DNA of 64,000 nt, taken from NCBI RefSeq assembly GCF_900167945.1, contig NZ_FUZA01000001.1, positions 1,426,001-1,490,000 on the forward strand. Direction: 5' to 3'. Positions 26,623-34,238 of the stretch are shown here, piece after piece (the first letter of the stretch is position 1; each line of letters begins with the position of its first letter). Source of the stretch: Dyadobacter psychrophilus (GTDB lineage: Bacteria > Bacteroidota > Bacteroidia > Cytophagales > Spirosomataceae). The translations under genes were made by a program, and so were the position numbers. The notes beneath the pieces are model-generated. The model saw nothing but the letters and a program-made list of their open reading frames with translations. It did no database searches and had not been told where the DNA came from.

Positions 26623-27330
26623 TTAAGAAGAGAAGTTCTTTATCCAATGCGCAAACATGATTTCCTGCGTTGGCAATTCCAGACTTGCAACGCCAAGTTC
26701 CACCTTCTTTTCACCAATGCGCTCCACGCGAAGCTCCATTAATGCTTTGTCATATTCTTTGGGAAACTCTGGGTGCGCCTGGATCCCCAACATGCGTTCA
26801 CCAACCCGAAACATAGCGTGCGGACAATCGGGCGTTTCTGCCAGTAATGTTGCGCCCGGCGGTAATTGAACCACCTGGTCCTGGCACATCATCAGCAAAT
26901 TGAATGAATCTGTAAAAGGCTGCATCCAGCTTTCATGCGCAGTTAGCTGGAAACGATGTACGCCAACGCACCAGCCAACCGGTGACTTCTCAACTTTGCC
27001 GCCTAATGCTTCACCCAGCATCTGATGCCCGAAACAGACGCCTATGAAGGTTTTTTGGGATTGATAAAGGGCAACAACAAATTCCTTTAACCGGACTATC
27101 CAGTCGTCCTGATCATAAACAGAGCTTTTAGAACCGGTACAAATGTAAATGTCACATTCGCCAACCGAAGTGGGAAAATGGCCATTACAAACATCATAAA
27201 ACTGAAATTCCCATTCCTCAGCAACCTTTGAAAATAATCCCGGAAACATATCCCGATAATCGCCTGCAATGTGACGCAGCTCGTCCCGAACATGATCACA
27301 TTCCAGTAATCCGACTTTCATTGCTGACAT
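26623..27330 (-). CDS. class I glutamine amidotransferase (gamma-glutamyl hydrolase candidate)
   Basis: A 235-residue stand-alone class I amidotransferase of the GMP-synthase-like group. The triad is visible: C99 in IGVCFGHQ, H186 and E188 in GIQAHPEF. Its start codon overlaps the stop of the aldehyde dehydrogenase gene (TAATG), so translation is coupled. In the context of a glutamine synthetase-like gene, SDR and aldehyde dehydrogenase it may hydrolyse a gamma-glutamyl bond, like PuuD in putrescine catabolism, although PuuD belongs to another branch of the superfamily. The true substrate is unknown. Confidence 0.88.
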   Translation of the reverse strand: MSAMKVGLLECDHVRDELRHIAGDYRDMFPGLFSKVAEEWEFQFYDVCNGHFPTSVGECDIYICTGSKSSVYDQDDWIVRLKEFVVALYQSQKTFIGVCFGHQMLGEALGGKVEKSPVGWCVGVHRFQLTAHESWMQPFTDSFNLLMMCQDQVVQLPPGATLLAETPDCPHAMFRVGERMLGIQAHPEFPKEYDKALMELRVERIGEKKVELGVASLELPTQEIMFAHWIKNFSS

Positions 27331-28721
27331 TATGCCTTGATTTTCAGATGGAATGATTTCGGGCGGGTTAATGCTTCATATCCTACCGTCGAAAGTGTAC
27401 ACCCTCTGCCCGAATTTTTCACACCCGTCCATGCCAAAGCCGGGTCCAGGTAATCGCAACGGTTCATGAACCAGGTTCCGGTTTCAACTTGCTCGCCGAT
27501 CGCCAAAGCAGCGTCAATATCGGTTGTCCAAATAGAAGCCGTAAGCCCGTATTGACTGTCATTCATCAGCTTAATGGCCTCCTCGTCGCTTTCCACAGGC
27601 ATGATCCCTACGACCGGCGCAAATGTTTCCTCAGTCATTACATCCATATTATGGTTCACATTTACCAAAACCTGCGGTGCAAAATAAGGCGTCCCGGACT
27701 GATGTGCGGGAAACAGTTTTGGGTCAATCAGTGCCTCTGCTCCCTGCGCAACCGCCTCTTCCACTTGCTTCTGAGCGAATTCCGCCGCTGACGTGCGAAC
27801 CATGGGTCCGAGCGTCGTTTCGCTGTTGGTAGGATCTCCTAATGTGTAGGTTTTTGTCAAAGCAGCAAACTCTGCAATAAACTGATCGTAAACATCTTTA
27901 TGGACATAAATCCGCTCGATTCCGCAGCAGGATTGTCCCGAATTAAAGAACGAACCATCCACCAGGTTTTCGACCGCATCTGCTAAATTGGCATCCGAAC
28001 GCACATAGGCAGGGTCTTTGCCACCCAGTTCAAGTCCGCCAATGATAAATCGCTCATTGATCGCTTTCTGAACAGCATGCCCGCCTTCAACAGAGCCTGT
28101 AAATGCTACGTAATCAATGCGGCTGTCCACAATTACCTGTGCAACCTGATCATGGCTTAAATGTAAATATTGAAAAACACCATCCGGTAAACCCGCATAT
28201 TCAAATGCGGCGGCGTAGCGCTCGGCACATAGCGGCGTTTGCTGCGCGTGCTTCAAAATCACCGCATTACCAGCCATAATCGCAGGAATAACCGAATTTA
28301 CGGAAGTCAGATAAGGATAATTCCAGGGTGCCACTACGAAGACTACGCCCAACGGATCGCGCCTGATAAATCTTTTAAATCCTGAAATTTCCTCCACTTC
28401 CACATCTGCTAATGCTTTTGAAGCAATGGAAATCATGTAGTTAGCGCGTTCCTGAAAACCCTTTCTGATCTCATTGGCTGTGTAACGGATCGGCCGCCCC
28501 ATTTGCCAGGTCAGTTCCAGGCCTATTTCATCCGCATTATTCAAAAAATATTCGACCGCTTTGCGACAGATCGCTTCCCGCTCATCCAGCGAAATTTTCC
28601 GCCATTCTTTTTGGGCAGCAACGGCCTTTACCAATGCTGTTTCCACTTCTTGTGGCTCCGCCAAAGTACGCTCTACATATACAGAGCCGTCAATGGGGCT
28701 TATTGTTTTTTGCGTTGGCAT
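27330..28721 (-). CDS. NAD(P)-dependent aldehyde dehydrogenase family protein
   Basis: A 463-residue aldehyde dehydrogenase. The general base is E231 in LELGGKDP, the catalytic cysteine C265 in FNSGQSC, and the cofactor region is VAPWNYPYLTS (130-140) and FTGSVEGG (207-214). It oxidises an aldehyde to the acid. The gene is 2 bp after the SDR gene and overlaps the amidotransferase by one base. By analogy with PuuC or AldC it could oxidise a gamma-glutamylamino aldehyde; this is inferred from neighbours only. Confidence 0.94.
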   Translation of the reverse strand: MPTQKTISPIDGSVYVERTLAEPQEVETALVKAVAAQKEWRKISLDEREAICRKAVEYFLNNADEIGLELTWQMGRPIRYTANEIRKGFQERANYMISIASKALADVEVEEISGFKRFIRRDPLGVVFVVAPWNYPYLTSVNSVIPAIMAGNAVILKHAQQTPLCAERYAAAFEYAGLPDGVFQYLHLSHDQVAQVIVDSRIDYVAFTGSVEGGHAVQKAINERFIIGGLELGGKDPAYVRSDANLADAVENLVDGSFFNSGQSCCGIERIYVHKDVYDQFIAEFAALTKTYTLGDPTNSETTLGPMVRTSAAEFAQKQVEEAVAQGAEALIDPKLFPAHQSGTPYFAPQVLVNVNHNMDVMTEETFAPVVGIMPVESDEEAIKLMNDSQYGLTASIWTTDIDAALAIGEQVETGTWFMNRCDYLDPALAWTGVKNSGRGCTLSTVGYEALTRPKSFHLKIKA

Positions 28722-28723
28722 GA

Positions 28724-29497
28724 TCAGAGCGGCGTTACGTAGGCAGAAGTGATCCCGCCATCGACCAGAAAATCGGTTCCTGTTACAAATGAGGATTCGT
28801 CGGAAGCAAGGAATAATGCGGCATAAGCCATTTCTTTGGCCTCACCGAAACGGCCCATGGGAATGTGGACCAATCTGCGCTGTTTCTTTTCTTCTGTATT
28901 CAAAAATTTCATCAGCAATTCCGTGCGTAACGGGCCGGGACATAATGCGTTAACGCGGATATTCTCACGCGCATGAATAATTGCCAGCTCACGTGTAAGA
29001 GCCAAAACAGCGCCTTTACTTGCCGTATAAGCCACCTGAGGAGTCGCCGCACCCAATATGGCTACGAAAGATGCAGTATTAATGATTGAGCCGCCGCCTG
29101 CCCGTTGCAAAGCCGGAATGCCGTATTTACAGCCTAAAAACACGCCTTTTGCATTGATATTCATCGTCAGGTCCCAGATGGATTCGTCCGTCGTCATCGC
29201 ATTGTCATCGTCGCTGTGCATAATGCCTGCGTTGTTGAAAATGATATTGAGCTTACCAAATTTCTCCTCTGCAAAAGCAACTGCCGCTTCATTATCAGCA
29301 GCTTTCGAAACATCGGAATGCAGGAAAAAAGCTTCGCCTCCGTTCGCAACAATTTCGTCAGCCGTTTCCTGCCCGGCCGCATCATTGACGTCCGTAACAA
29401 CAATTTTAGCTCCTTCCTTGGCAAATAAAAGCGCAGTTTCGCGCCCGATTCCACCACTCCCGCCGGTTATCAGGGCCACTTTATTTTCTAAACGCAT
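28724..29497 (-). CDS. short-chain dehydrogenase/reductase
   Basis: A 257-residue classical SDR. NAD(P) motif TGGSGGIG (11-18), NNAG (88-91), active site S143, Y157 and K161 (YTASK). D36 and the run VVTDVNDA suggest preference for NAD(H). It oxidises an alcohol or reduces a ketone. It lies between the glutamine synthetase-like gene (36 bp upstream) and the aldehyde dehydrogenase (2 bp downstream); an alcohol-to-aldehyde step in the same pathway is a reasonable guess. Confidence 0.94.
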   Translation of the reverse strand: MRLENKVALITGGSGGIGRETALLFAKEGAKIVVTDVNDAAGQETADEIVANGGEAFFLHSDVSKAADNEAAVAFAEEKFGKLNIIFNNAGIMHSDDDNAMTTDESIWDLTMNINAKGVFLGCKYGIPALQRAGGGSIINTASFVAILGAATPQVAYTASKGAVLALTRELAIIHARENIRVNALCPGPLRTELLMKFLNTEEKKQRRLVHIPMGRFGEAKEMAYAALFLASDESSFVTGTDFLVDGGITSAYVTPL

Positions 29498-29533
29498 TGG
29501 TTTTTATGAGGTTAATGTTTAATAGTAATTGAG

Positions 29534-30910
29534 TTATATCTGTTCAAAATAGCGCTTCCGTTCCCAATCCGTTACAGACGTATCATATGCCCGTTGCTCG
29601 GTTTTGAAAAAATGGCTGTAATGTTCTACAACTTCGGTTCCGAATGTACTTTTAGCGAATTCGCTGTTTTCGAATAGAGTTGTGGCTTCTGCTAATGTGT
29701 AAGGCACTCGCGGCAGATGCGCCGCTGCGTAAATGTCGCCAATGAAACATTCCGGAGGCTCAATTTTGTTTTTAATCCCATCCAGACCAGATGCTAGCGA
29801 CGCTGCAAATGCCAGATAAGGATTGCAATCTGCGCCCGGGATGCGACATTCGATCCGCAAACTTGCGCCGCTTCCTACCACGCGAAAACCTGCTGTGCGG
29901 TTGTCATAACTCCATGCAAGCCGGGTTGGTGCCCAGGAACCGTCCACAAAACGTTTGTACGAATTAATGGTCGGCGCGTAAAAGGGCATAACATCCGGCA
30001 CGTGCTTGATCCAACCACCTAAAAACCAGCGAAATAAATCCGAACCCTTTACCGGCCCGAATTCCTGATCGCCGACAAAAGCATTCTGACCGTCTTTCCA
30101 CAAACTCATGTGGATGTGACTGCTGGAACCTGCCTGGTCCGATTGAAACTTGGCCATGAATGTAACAGAAACGCCCATTGCATCAGCCACTTCCTTCAAA
30201 CATTGTTTGTAAACCACGTGGTTATCGGCCATAGGAAGTACTTCTGCGAATTTTACATTCAATTCATGCTGCCCCAGCCCCCACTCTCCTTTGGAAGTTT
30301 CAATGTCAATGCCGGAGTTTTTCAAATGCCGCCTGACCGCCGATGTGTATTTTTCATTACGCGTTCCTTGCATAATGTGGTAATCTTCAAGATAATAGCC
30401 TGCCGGAGTGAGGTTTTGATAGCCCTGTTGGAAAGCCTGCTTGTAGCTGTTTTCTAAAAGATAATATTCCAACTCGGACGCCGCAAAGCATTGTAAACCA
30501 TCCGCTTCCAGTGTCTGCAACTGCTTTTTCAAAATGGAGCGCGGACCGATGGATTCCATCGCGTGCGACTTCTCATTATGCAAATCACAGATTACCAATG
30601 CTGTTTTTTCAAGCCAGTCGGCAATGCGCAATGTGCGAAGATCCGGCACCAGATGAAAATCGCCGTAACCGAGCTCCCAGTTAGCATATTTATAACCCGG
30701 AACCGGCTCCATCGCCATATCAGTGGTAAGCAAGTAATTACAACCGTGCGTGCCCGATTTGATCACAGAATCCAGGAAATAATCTGCGTCTACACGCTTG
30801 CCCATCAGGCGGCCGTAATGGTCGGTGAAAGCGACAACTATCGTTTCTATCAACCCTTCCCCGATCTTAACTGTAAGTTCTTCTTGCGTAAGGAATCCTC
30901 TTTTACTCAT
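29534..30910 (-). CDS. glutamine synthetase family protein (gamma-glutamyl-amine ligase candidate)
   Basis: A 458-residue GS-fold ligase of the PuuA/GlnA4-like group. The beta-grasp domain occupies about 15-110. Catalytic-domain marks are ASELEYYLLE (130s), GLGQHELNVKF (about 215-225), SSSHIHMSLW (about 263-272), and RIECRIPGADCNPYLA (about 355-370). The adenylylation loop of housekeeping GlnA is absent. Such proteins join glutamate to an amine with ATP. It is the first gene of a five-gene minus-strand run with SDR, ALDH, amidotransferase and phosphoribosyltransferase, so use in amine catabolism is more likely than ammonia assimilation. Confidence 0.92.
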   Translation of the reverse strand: MSKRGFLTQEELTVKIGEGLIETIVVAFTDHYGRLMGKRVDADYFLDSVIKSGTHGCNYLLTTDMAMEPVPGYKYANWELGYGDFHLVPDLRTLRIADWLEKTALVICDLHNEKSHAMESIGPRSILKKQLQTLEADGLQCFAASELEYYLLENSYKQAFQQGYQNLTPAGYYLEDYHIMQGTRNEKYTSAVRRHLKNSGIDIETSKGEWGLGQHELNVKFAEVLPMADNHVVYKQCLKEVADAMGVSVTFMAKFQSDQAGSSSHIHMSLWKDGQNAFVGDQEFGPVKGSDLFRWFLGGWIKHVPDVMPFYAPTINSYKRFVDGSWAPTRLAWSYDNRTAGFRVVGSGASLRIECRIPGADCNPYLAFAASLASGLDGIKNKIEPPECFIGDIYAAAHLPRVPYTLAEATTLFENSEFAKSTFGTEVVEHYSHFFKTEQRAYDTSVTDWERKRYFEQI

Positions 30911-30938
30911 TGGAAAGGGCTATTTTTTAGAATTTATA

Positions 30939-31553
30939 TCAGCGCAACTTTTCTATTTTGGCATTCAATGGAAACTTCAAAACCACTTTTTTACCCGAAG
31001 CTTTTTCCAAAACAGGCGTCAGTATTTTGCCGGCATTGATTTGGGTCTGCTCCAAAATTCCCATATCGAGCGCAGACCTTTGAATTTGTTTTTCTGCTTG
31101 TTTGTATGCCTCCTGAACAAGCTTGGCTTCTTCATTAAAAGCATATTCCGTATTGTAAACCCTCGATTTACTATGATCTATTTTAAAGACACAAAGCTCA
31201 GGCTCGGGCAGATTCACAACCAGCGTCTCTGCTTCGGATGTAATGTCAGCAATTTCAACTTTTGTCAGATCTATACAGCCAATCGCCTCGCCTTGCACAA
31301 TAAGGATTGCTTTCGCATTAGGCAGCCACATTTTCGTAATCTGCTGTTCAACAACGTCTTTGAAATTATATTTTACTAATTCCAGTTTACCCATCGCACT
31401 GATCTCCTGCAAAACAAGCGCATGCGTCGTTTCTGACTTCTCTGTGTTGCTCAGCCAGTCCGGCACCCAGTTACCCGCCCGAAAATTACTCCATATCGAT
31501 TGAAGCCCGGCAAGTAAAAGGATCAACACAAGCAAACGCACTATCCAACGCAT
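30939..31553 (-). CDS. DUF4230 domain protein, membrane-anchored
   Basis: A 204-residue protein with one N-terminal membrane helix (MRWIVRLLVLILLLAGLQSIW) and a DUF4230 domain (about 50-200). The ATG at 31553 is chosen; a longer frame extends into the upstream transporter gene but reads as its shadow. The body is exposed outside the cytoplasm. No function is known for DUF4230. It lies 11 bp after the BASS transporter and 28 bp before the glutamine synthetase-like gene, so it may share their transcript. Confidence 0.85.
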   Translation of the reverse strand: MRWIVRLLVLILLLAGLQSIWSNFRAGNWVPDWLSNTEKSETTHALVLQEISAMGKLELVKYNFKDVVEQQITKMWLPNAKAILIVQGEAIGCIDLTKVEIADITSEAETLVVNLPEPELCVFKIDHSKSRVYNTEYAFNEEAKLVQEAYKQAEKQIQRSALDMGILEQTQINAGKILTPVLEKASGKKVVLKFPLNAKIEKLR

Positions 31554-31564
31554 AGAAATTTGTT

Positions 31565-32590
31565 TTAATGAATAAGCCTCGCTTCGTCCTCGTCCAAACG
31601 AGCCGCCATTCGTTGTGCAATGATACTCGCCGCTATCAGCTGCAAAGCGTGGTAAATCATAATCGGAAGCAGCATTAAGCCCGCCTGAGCGCCTGGAAAA
31701 AGCACTTTCGACATGACGGCTCCCTGCACCAGGGATTTTTTGGAACCACAAAATACAGCCGTAACCCTATCCTCGTGGTTGAAATGCAACAGGTTGCTGA
31801 TGAATGTGAGCAGGAAATAAATCCCGAAAAACAGCGTCAGCATTCCTATCCCTAAAAATACAATTTCTTTTAATCCCAGCGAACTAAACAAATGCTCGCC
31901 GAAGGATTCGCAGAAAGAAGTATAAACAATAAGCAAAATAGAAGACTGGTCGAAATAGCGGATGTATTTTTTGTGCTGCTCGGCAAAATGTCCCCATCTT
32001 TTGTTCAATGCAATGCCCGCACAAACCGGTAATAATACTTGTAAAGACAACTTTCCGACTACTGAAAGTAGATCAAAATGCCCCTGGCTGGCTTGTCCGG
32101 AGCTGGCGTCCATTACTAAACCCATCCATAATGGTGTAATAAAGACGCCAATCAGGCTGGAAATACTTGCATTGAAGATGGCAGCCGGAACATTTCCTTT
32201 CGCAATGGAAACCATGATAACGGAGGAAGAAACTGTGGAAGGCAGCGCGGTCAGAAAGAAGATTGCCAGCCATAAAGTCTGGCTGTCATCTGAGTTGAAA
32301 AGCGGCCTGAATGCCAGCGCCAGCAATGGAAACAGGATAAAGGTGGACAAATGCACCATTACATGCAATTTCCAGTTAACCAACCCTGCGCCGAGCTTCT
32401 CGGGACTCAGCCTTAATCCGTAAAAGAAGAAAATGATGGAAACGGCAACACTGGATATGTCCGAAAGTGGCACCGGACTTTCTTTCATGCCGGGATAGGG
32501 CCAAAGCCAGGCCAGGAAAATCATAGCCAGCAATGCCAGCATGAACCCGTCCAGTCCGGCTTTTTTAGCTGTGTCAAATATTTTACTCAT
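31565..32590 (-). CDS. bile acid:sodium symporter family protein (YfeH/SLC10A7-like)
   Basis: A 341-residue membrane protein with ten helices of the BASS fold, closest in style to the YfeH/SLC10A7 group. FFFYGLRLSPEKLG after helix 2 and TALPSTVSSSVIMVSIAKGNVPAAIFNASISSLIG begin the conserved core crossover region near residues 113-147; later FCGSKKSLVQGAVMSKVLF is typical. It probably moves an organic anion with Na+; the substrate is unknown and bile acids are unlikely in this setting. Confidence 0.92.
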   Translation of the reverse strand: MSKIFDTAKKAGLDGFMLALLAMIFLAWLWPYPGMKESPVPLSDISSVAVSIIFFFYGLRLSPEKLGAGLVNWKLHVMVHLSTFILFPLLALAFRPLFNSDDSQTLWLAIFFLTALPSTVSSSVIMVSIAKGNVPAAIFNASISSLIGVFITPLWMGLVMDASSGQASQGHFDLLSVVGKLSLQVLLPVCAGIALNKRWGHFAEQHKKYIRYFDQSSILLIVYTSFCESFGEHLFSSLGLKEIVFLGIGMLTLFFGIYFLLTFISNLLHFNHEDRVTAVFCGSKKSLVQGAVMSKVLFPGAQAGLMLLPIMIYHALQLIAASIIAQRMAARLDEDEARLIH

Positions 32591-32657
32591 CTTTTCCCAA
32601 TATAGGCTCTTTCCTATGGAAGTAGAAAAATTGGGCCAAATTTAGATGAGAATAATG

Positions 32658-33821
32658 TTACCGGATTACCAGATCGGGTTTTAAAGCGCGAAGATTCTTC
32701 TTGGTTTTTTTGGATTTTTTCCTCCTCCCCCACCAGATAATGGTCCCGGTTACAGGCAGGCTGGCACAAATAAGGCTGGCCAGAAAAACGATGATCTTGC
32801 CCGGAAGTCCTAAAATGGCCCCAACGTGAATGTCATAGTTCATTCGCCGCAATGTGTTCGCAAAATCAGCATCCTTATAACGCCCGGCATAAGGACCGTT
32901 AACTTTTATTTTTTTGAGGGAATATTGATCAAAATAATTGTAGTCCACATTGTAATAAGTCCCTGCTCTGAAATTCACATAGGAGTAAATGGATTCTGAT
33001 TTCGTATGTGGGATTGAAATATTAATGCCTTCATTAACAGGATATTCTGCCCGTAACGAATTCCAGGCTTTATCAACAGCTGTAATGGGTTTAAAAACGC
33101 CTGTCTGCAATGTCGAGTCAGAAACCGGGTTATAATATTCGTCGGACCCTTTGCCGCCGGTGGCCGTGTAAAGTCCCTGGGAGAACCATTTGAAACCCCA
33201 AACTAAACCTGTAAAGCCCAGCAGGAAGCCAATTGACAAAACATAAAAACCAAAAACATTATGCAGATCGTAATTTTTCCGTCTCCACGCCGCGTCCCAT
33301 TTGATCGAAAAACGCTGTTTTGCAGCTGACTTATTTTTTGGCCACCAAAGAACTAATCCGCTGATCAGCATTACGAGGAATATCAATGTTGCCGATGCCA
33401 CCACTGGCTGGCCAATTGTGGGCGGTAGCCATAAATAGTAATGTCCGTGTAATATGAAATGGAAAAAATCGCCTTCTTCATTCCAAACGTGCTTTACTTC
33501 CGCGGTATAAGGATTGACATAAACCACATAGTAGTATTCCGGATCAGCATTGTAGAACCCGACTTCGGCATTGCGAGTCGGGACGCCATAGAGCACGCCG
33601 TTTGCTTTTTTGCCGGGAAGCATTTTTTCTGCGCTGGCCTGTAAAACCGATGGCGGTAAAACCTTTGCATTGGCTGGCGGCTCCACGAACATGTAAGGCT
33701 GCGTGAAACTTTTTATTTCCTGTTCAAATGCCAGAATACAGCCGGTTATGGCCACCACAAAAACCACAATCCCGGATGCCAGACCAAGGTAAAGATGTAA
33801 TTTCCCGATCAGTTTTTTCAT
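32658..33821 (-). CDS. PepSY-associated transmembrane protein (siderophore/iron-reductase-like)
   Basis: A 387-residue inner-membrane protein with four helices (about 8-33, 140-165, 188-215 and 335-360) and PepSY-type periplasmic domains. It starts KLHLYLGLASGIVVFVVAITGCILAFEQEI, a signature of the family that includes iron-regulated membrane proteins and FoxB/PiuB-like ferrisiderophore reductases. Histidines near helix ends (HLYLG, HFILHGHYYLWLPP, HNVFGFY, HVGAILGLPG) could bind heme. I chose the ATG at 33821; a GTG two codons upstream is possible. Its promoter carries a 24-bp element shared with the heme receptor at 47167, which supports control by metal status. Confidence 0.9.
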   Translation of the reverse strand: MKKLIGKLHLYLGLASGIVVFVVAITGCILAFEQEIKSFTQPYMFVEPPANAKVLPPSVLQASAEKMLPGKKANGVLYGVPTRNAEVGFYNADPEYYYVVYVNPYTAEVKHVWNEEGDFFHFILHGHYYLWLPPTIGQPVVASATLIFLVMLISGLVLWWPKNKSAAKQRFSIKWDAAWRRKNYDLHNVFGFYVLSIGFLLGFTGLVWGFKWFSQGLYTATGGKGSDEYYNPVSDSTLQTGVFKPITAVDKAWNSLRAEYPVNEGINISIPHTKSESIYSYVNFRAGTYYNVDYNYFDQYSLKKIKVNGPYAGRYKDADFANTLRRMNYDIHVGAILGLPGKIIVFLASLICASLPVTGTIIWWGRRKKSKKTKKNLRALKPDLVIR

Positions 33822-33827
33822 TGACAC

Positions 33828-33882
33828 AATGTTCGCAATTACTATTTAGACTCAATCAAATTACTAATGTAATGCGAACATT
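33828..33882 (-). promoter_or_regulatory. metal-box-like element nested in a long inverted repeat upstream of the PepSY gene
   Basis: On the minus strand, 33863-33840 matches the element before the TonB receptor gene at 47167 at 22 of 24 positions (TAATTTGATT, one variable base, AGTCTAAATA, one variable base, TA). It is bracketed by AATGTTCGCA (33828-33837) and TGCGAACATT (33873-33882), perfect 10-bp arms that continue as ATTAC/GTAAT with one bulge. Confidence 0.7.
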
Positions 33883-33884
33883 TC

Positions 33885-33933
33885 AAAAAACAAGGAATCC
33901 TGATCGATTACGACCAGGATTCCTTGTTTTTTT
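33885..33933. terminator. strong bidirectional terminator
   Basis: CAAGGAATCCTG (33891-33902) and CAGGATTCCTTG (33915-33926) form a perfect 12-bp stem with A and T runs on the outside. It directly follows the stop codon of the 60-residue minus-strand ORF and insulates the PepSY promoter from it. Confidence 0.85.
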
Positions 33934-33935
33934 AG

Positions 33936-34118
33936 TCAAACTGATATTTGTAAATGCCTGTCAAAACGTTTTCCTTGTTCTGTAATGGCTTCAAGCTCTG
34001 TTTCATGTTTGTCGTACACATCTTTGACGTTGCTTCCATATGCGTTTTGTGTAGTTATGTAGTCCCTGTGAAACGGTTCAAAATAATGCAATCTGCTTTC
34101 ACATTCATTGAAAGCCAT
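33936..34118 (-). CDS. small hypothetical protein (60 aa)
   Basis: A 60-residue ORF with no family I recognise; composition is polar and charged (MAFNECESRLHYFEPF at the start, a helical DVYDKHETELEAITEQGKRF later), with no membrane segment. Support for it being real is contextual: an AAAGGA sequence lies 4 bases before the ATG, the strong terminator begins within 10 bases after its stop, and it has its own divergent region with ileS. It could also be a fragment of a longer lost gene. Confidence 0.5.
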   Translation of the reverse strand: MAFNECESRLHYFEPFHRDYITTQNAYGSNVKDVYDKHETELEAITEQGKRFDRHLQISV

Positions 34119-34238
34119 ACATCCTTTTAGCAGAAAAAAAATCGTAATTTTGCGCTCTTAAATTCCCGGTTGGTGTTAACAATACATTGCATTTACATTA
34201 GAAAGCTAATAGTCGAGCGCTAAAAGCTACCAGCACAT

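Noticed and set aside
30563-31379. Two long plus-strand ORFs (158 and 184 codons) over the glutamine synthetase-like and DUF4230 genes
   Set aside because: They are antisense shadows of well supported minus-strand genes and show no family features.
31554-31751. N-terminal extension of the DUF4230 protein
   Set aside because: It runs into the coding region of the BASS transporter in another frame; the ATG at 31553 directly before the membrane helix is the natural start.
34145-34152. TAATTTTG as a promoter element for ileS
   Set aside because: The -7 form fits, but no TTG or TTTG lies at the expected distance upstream, so I did not list it as a feature.
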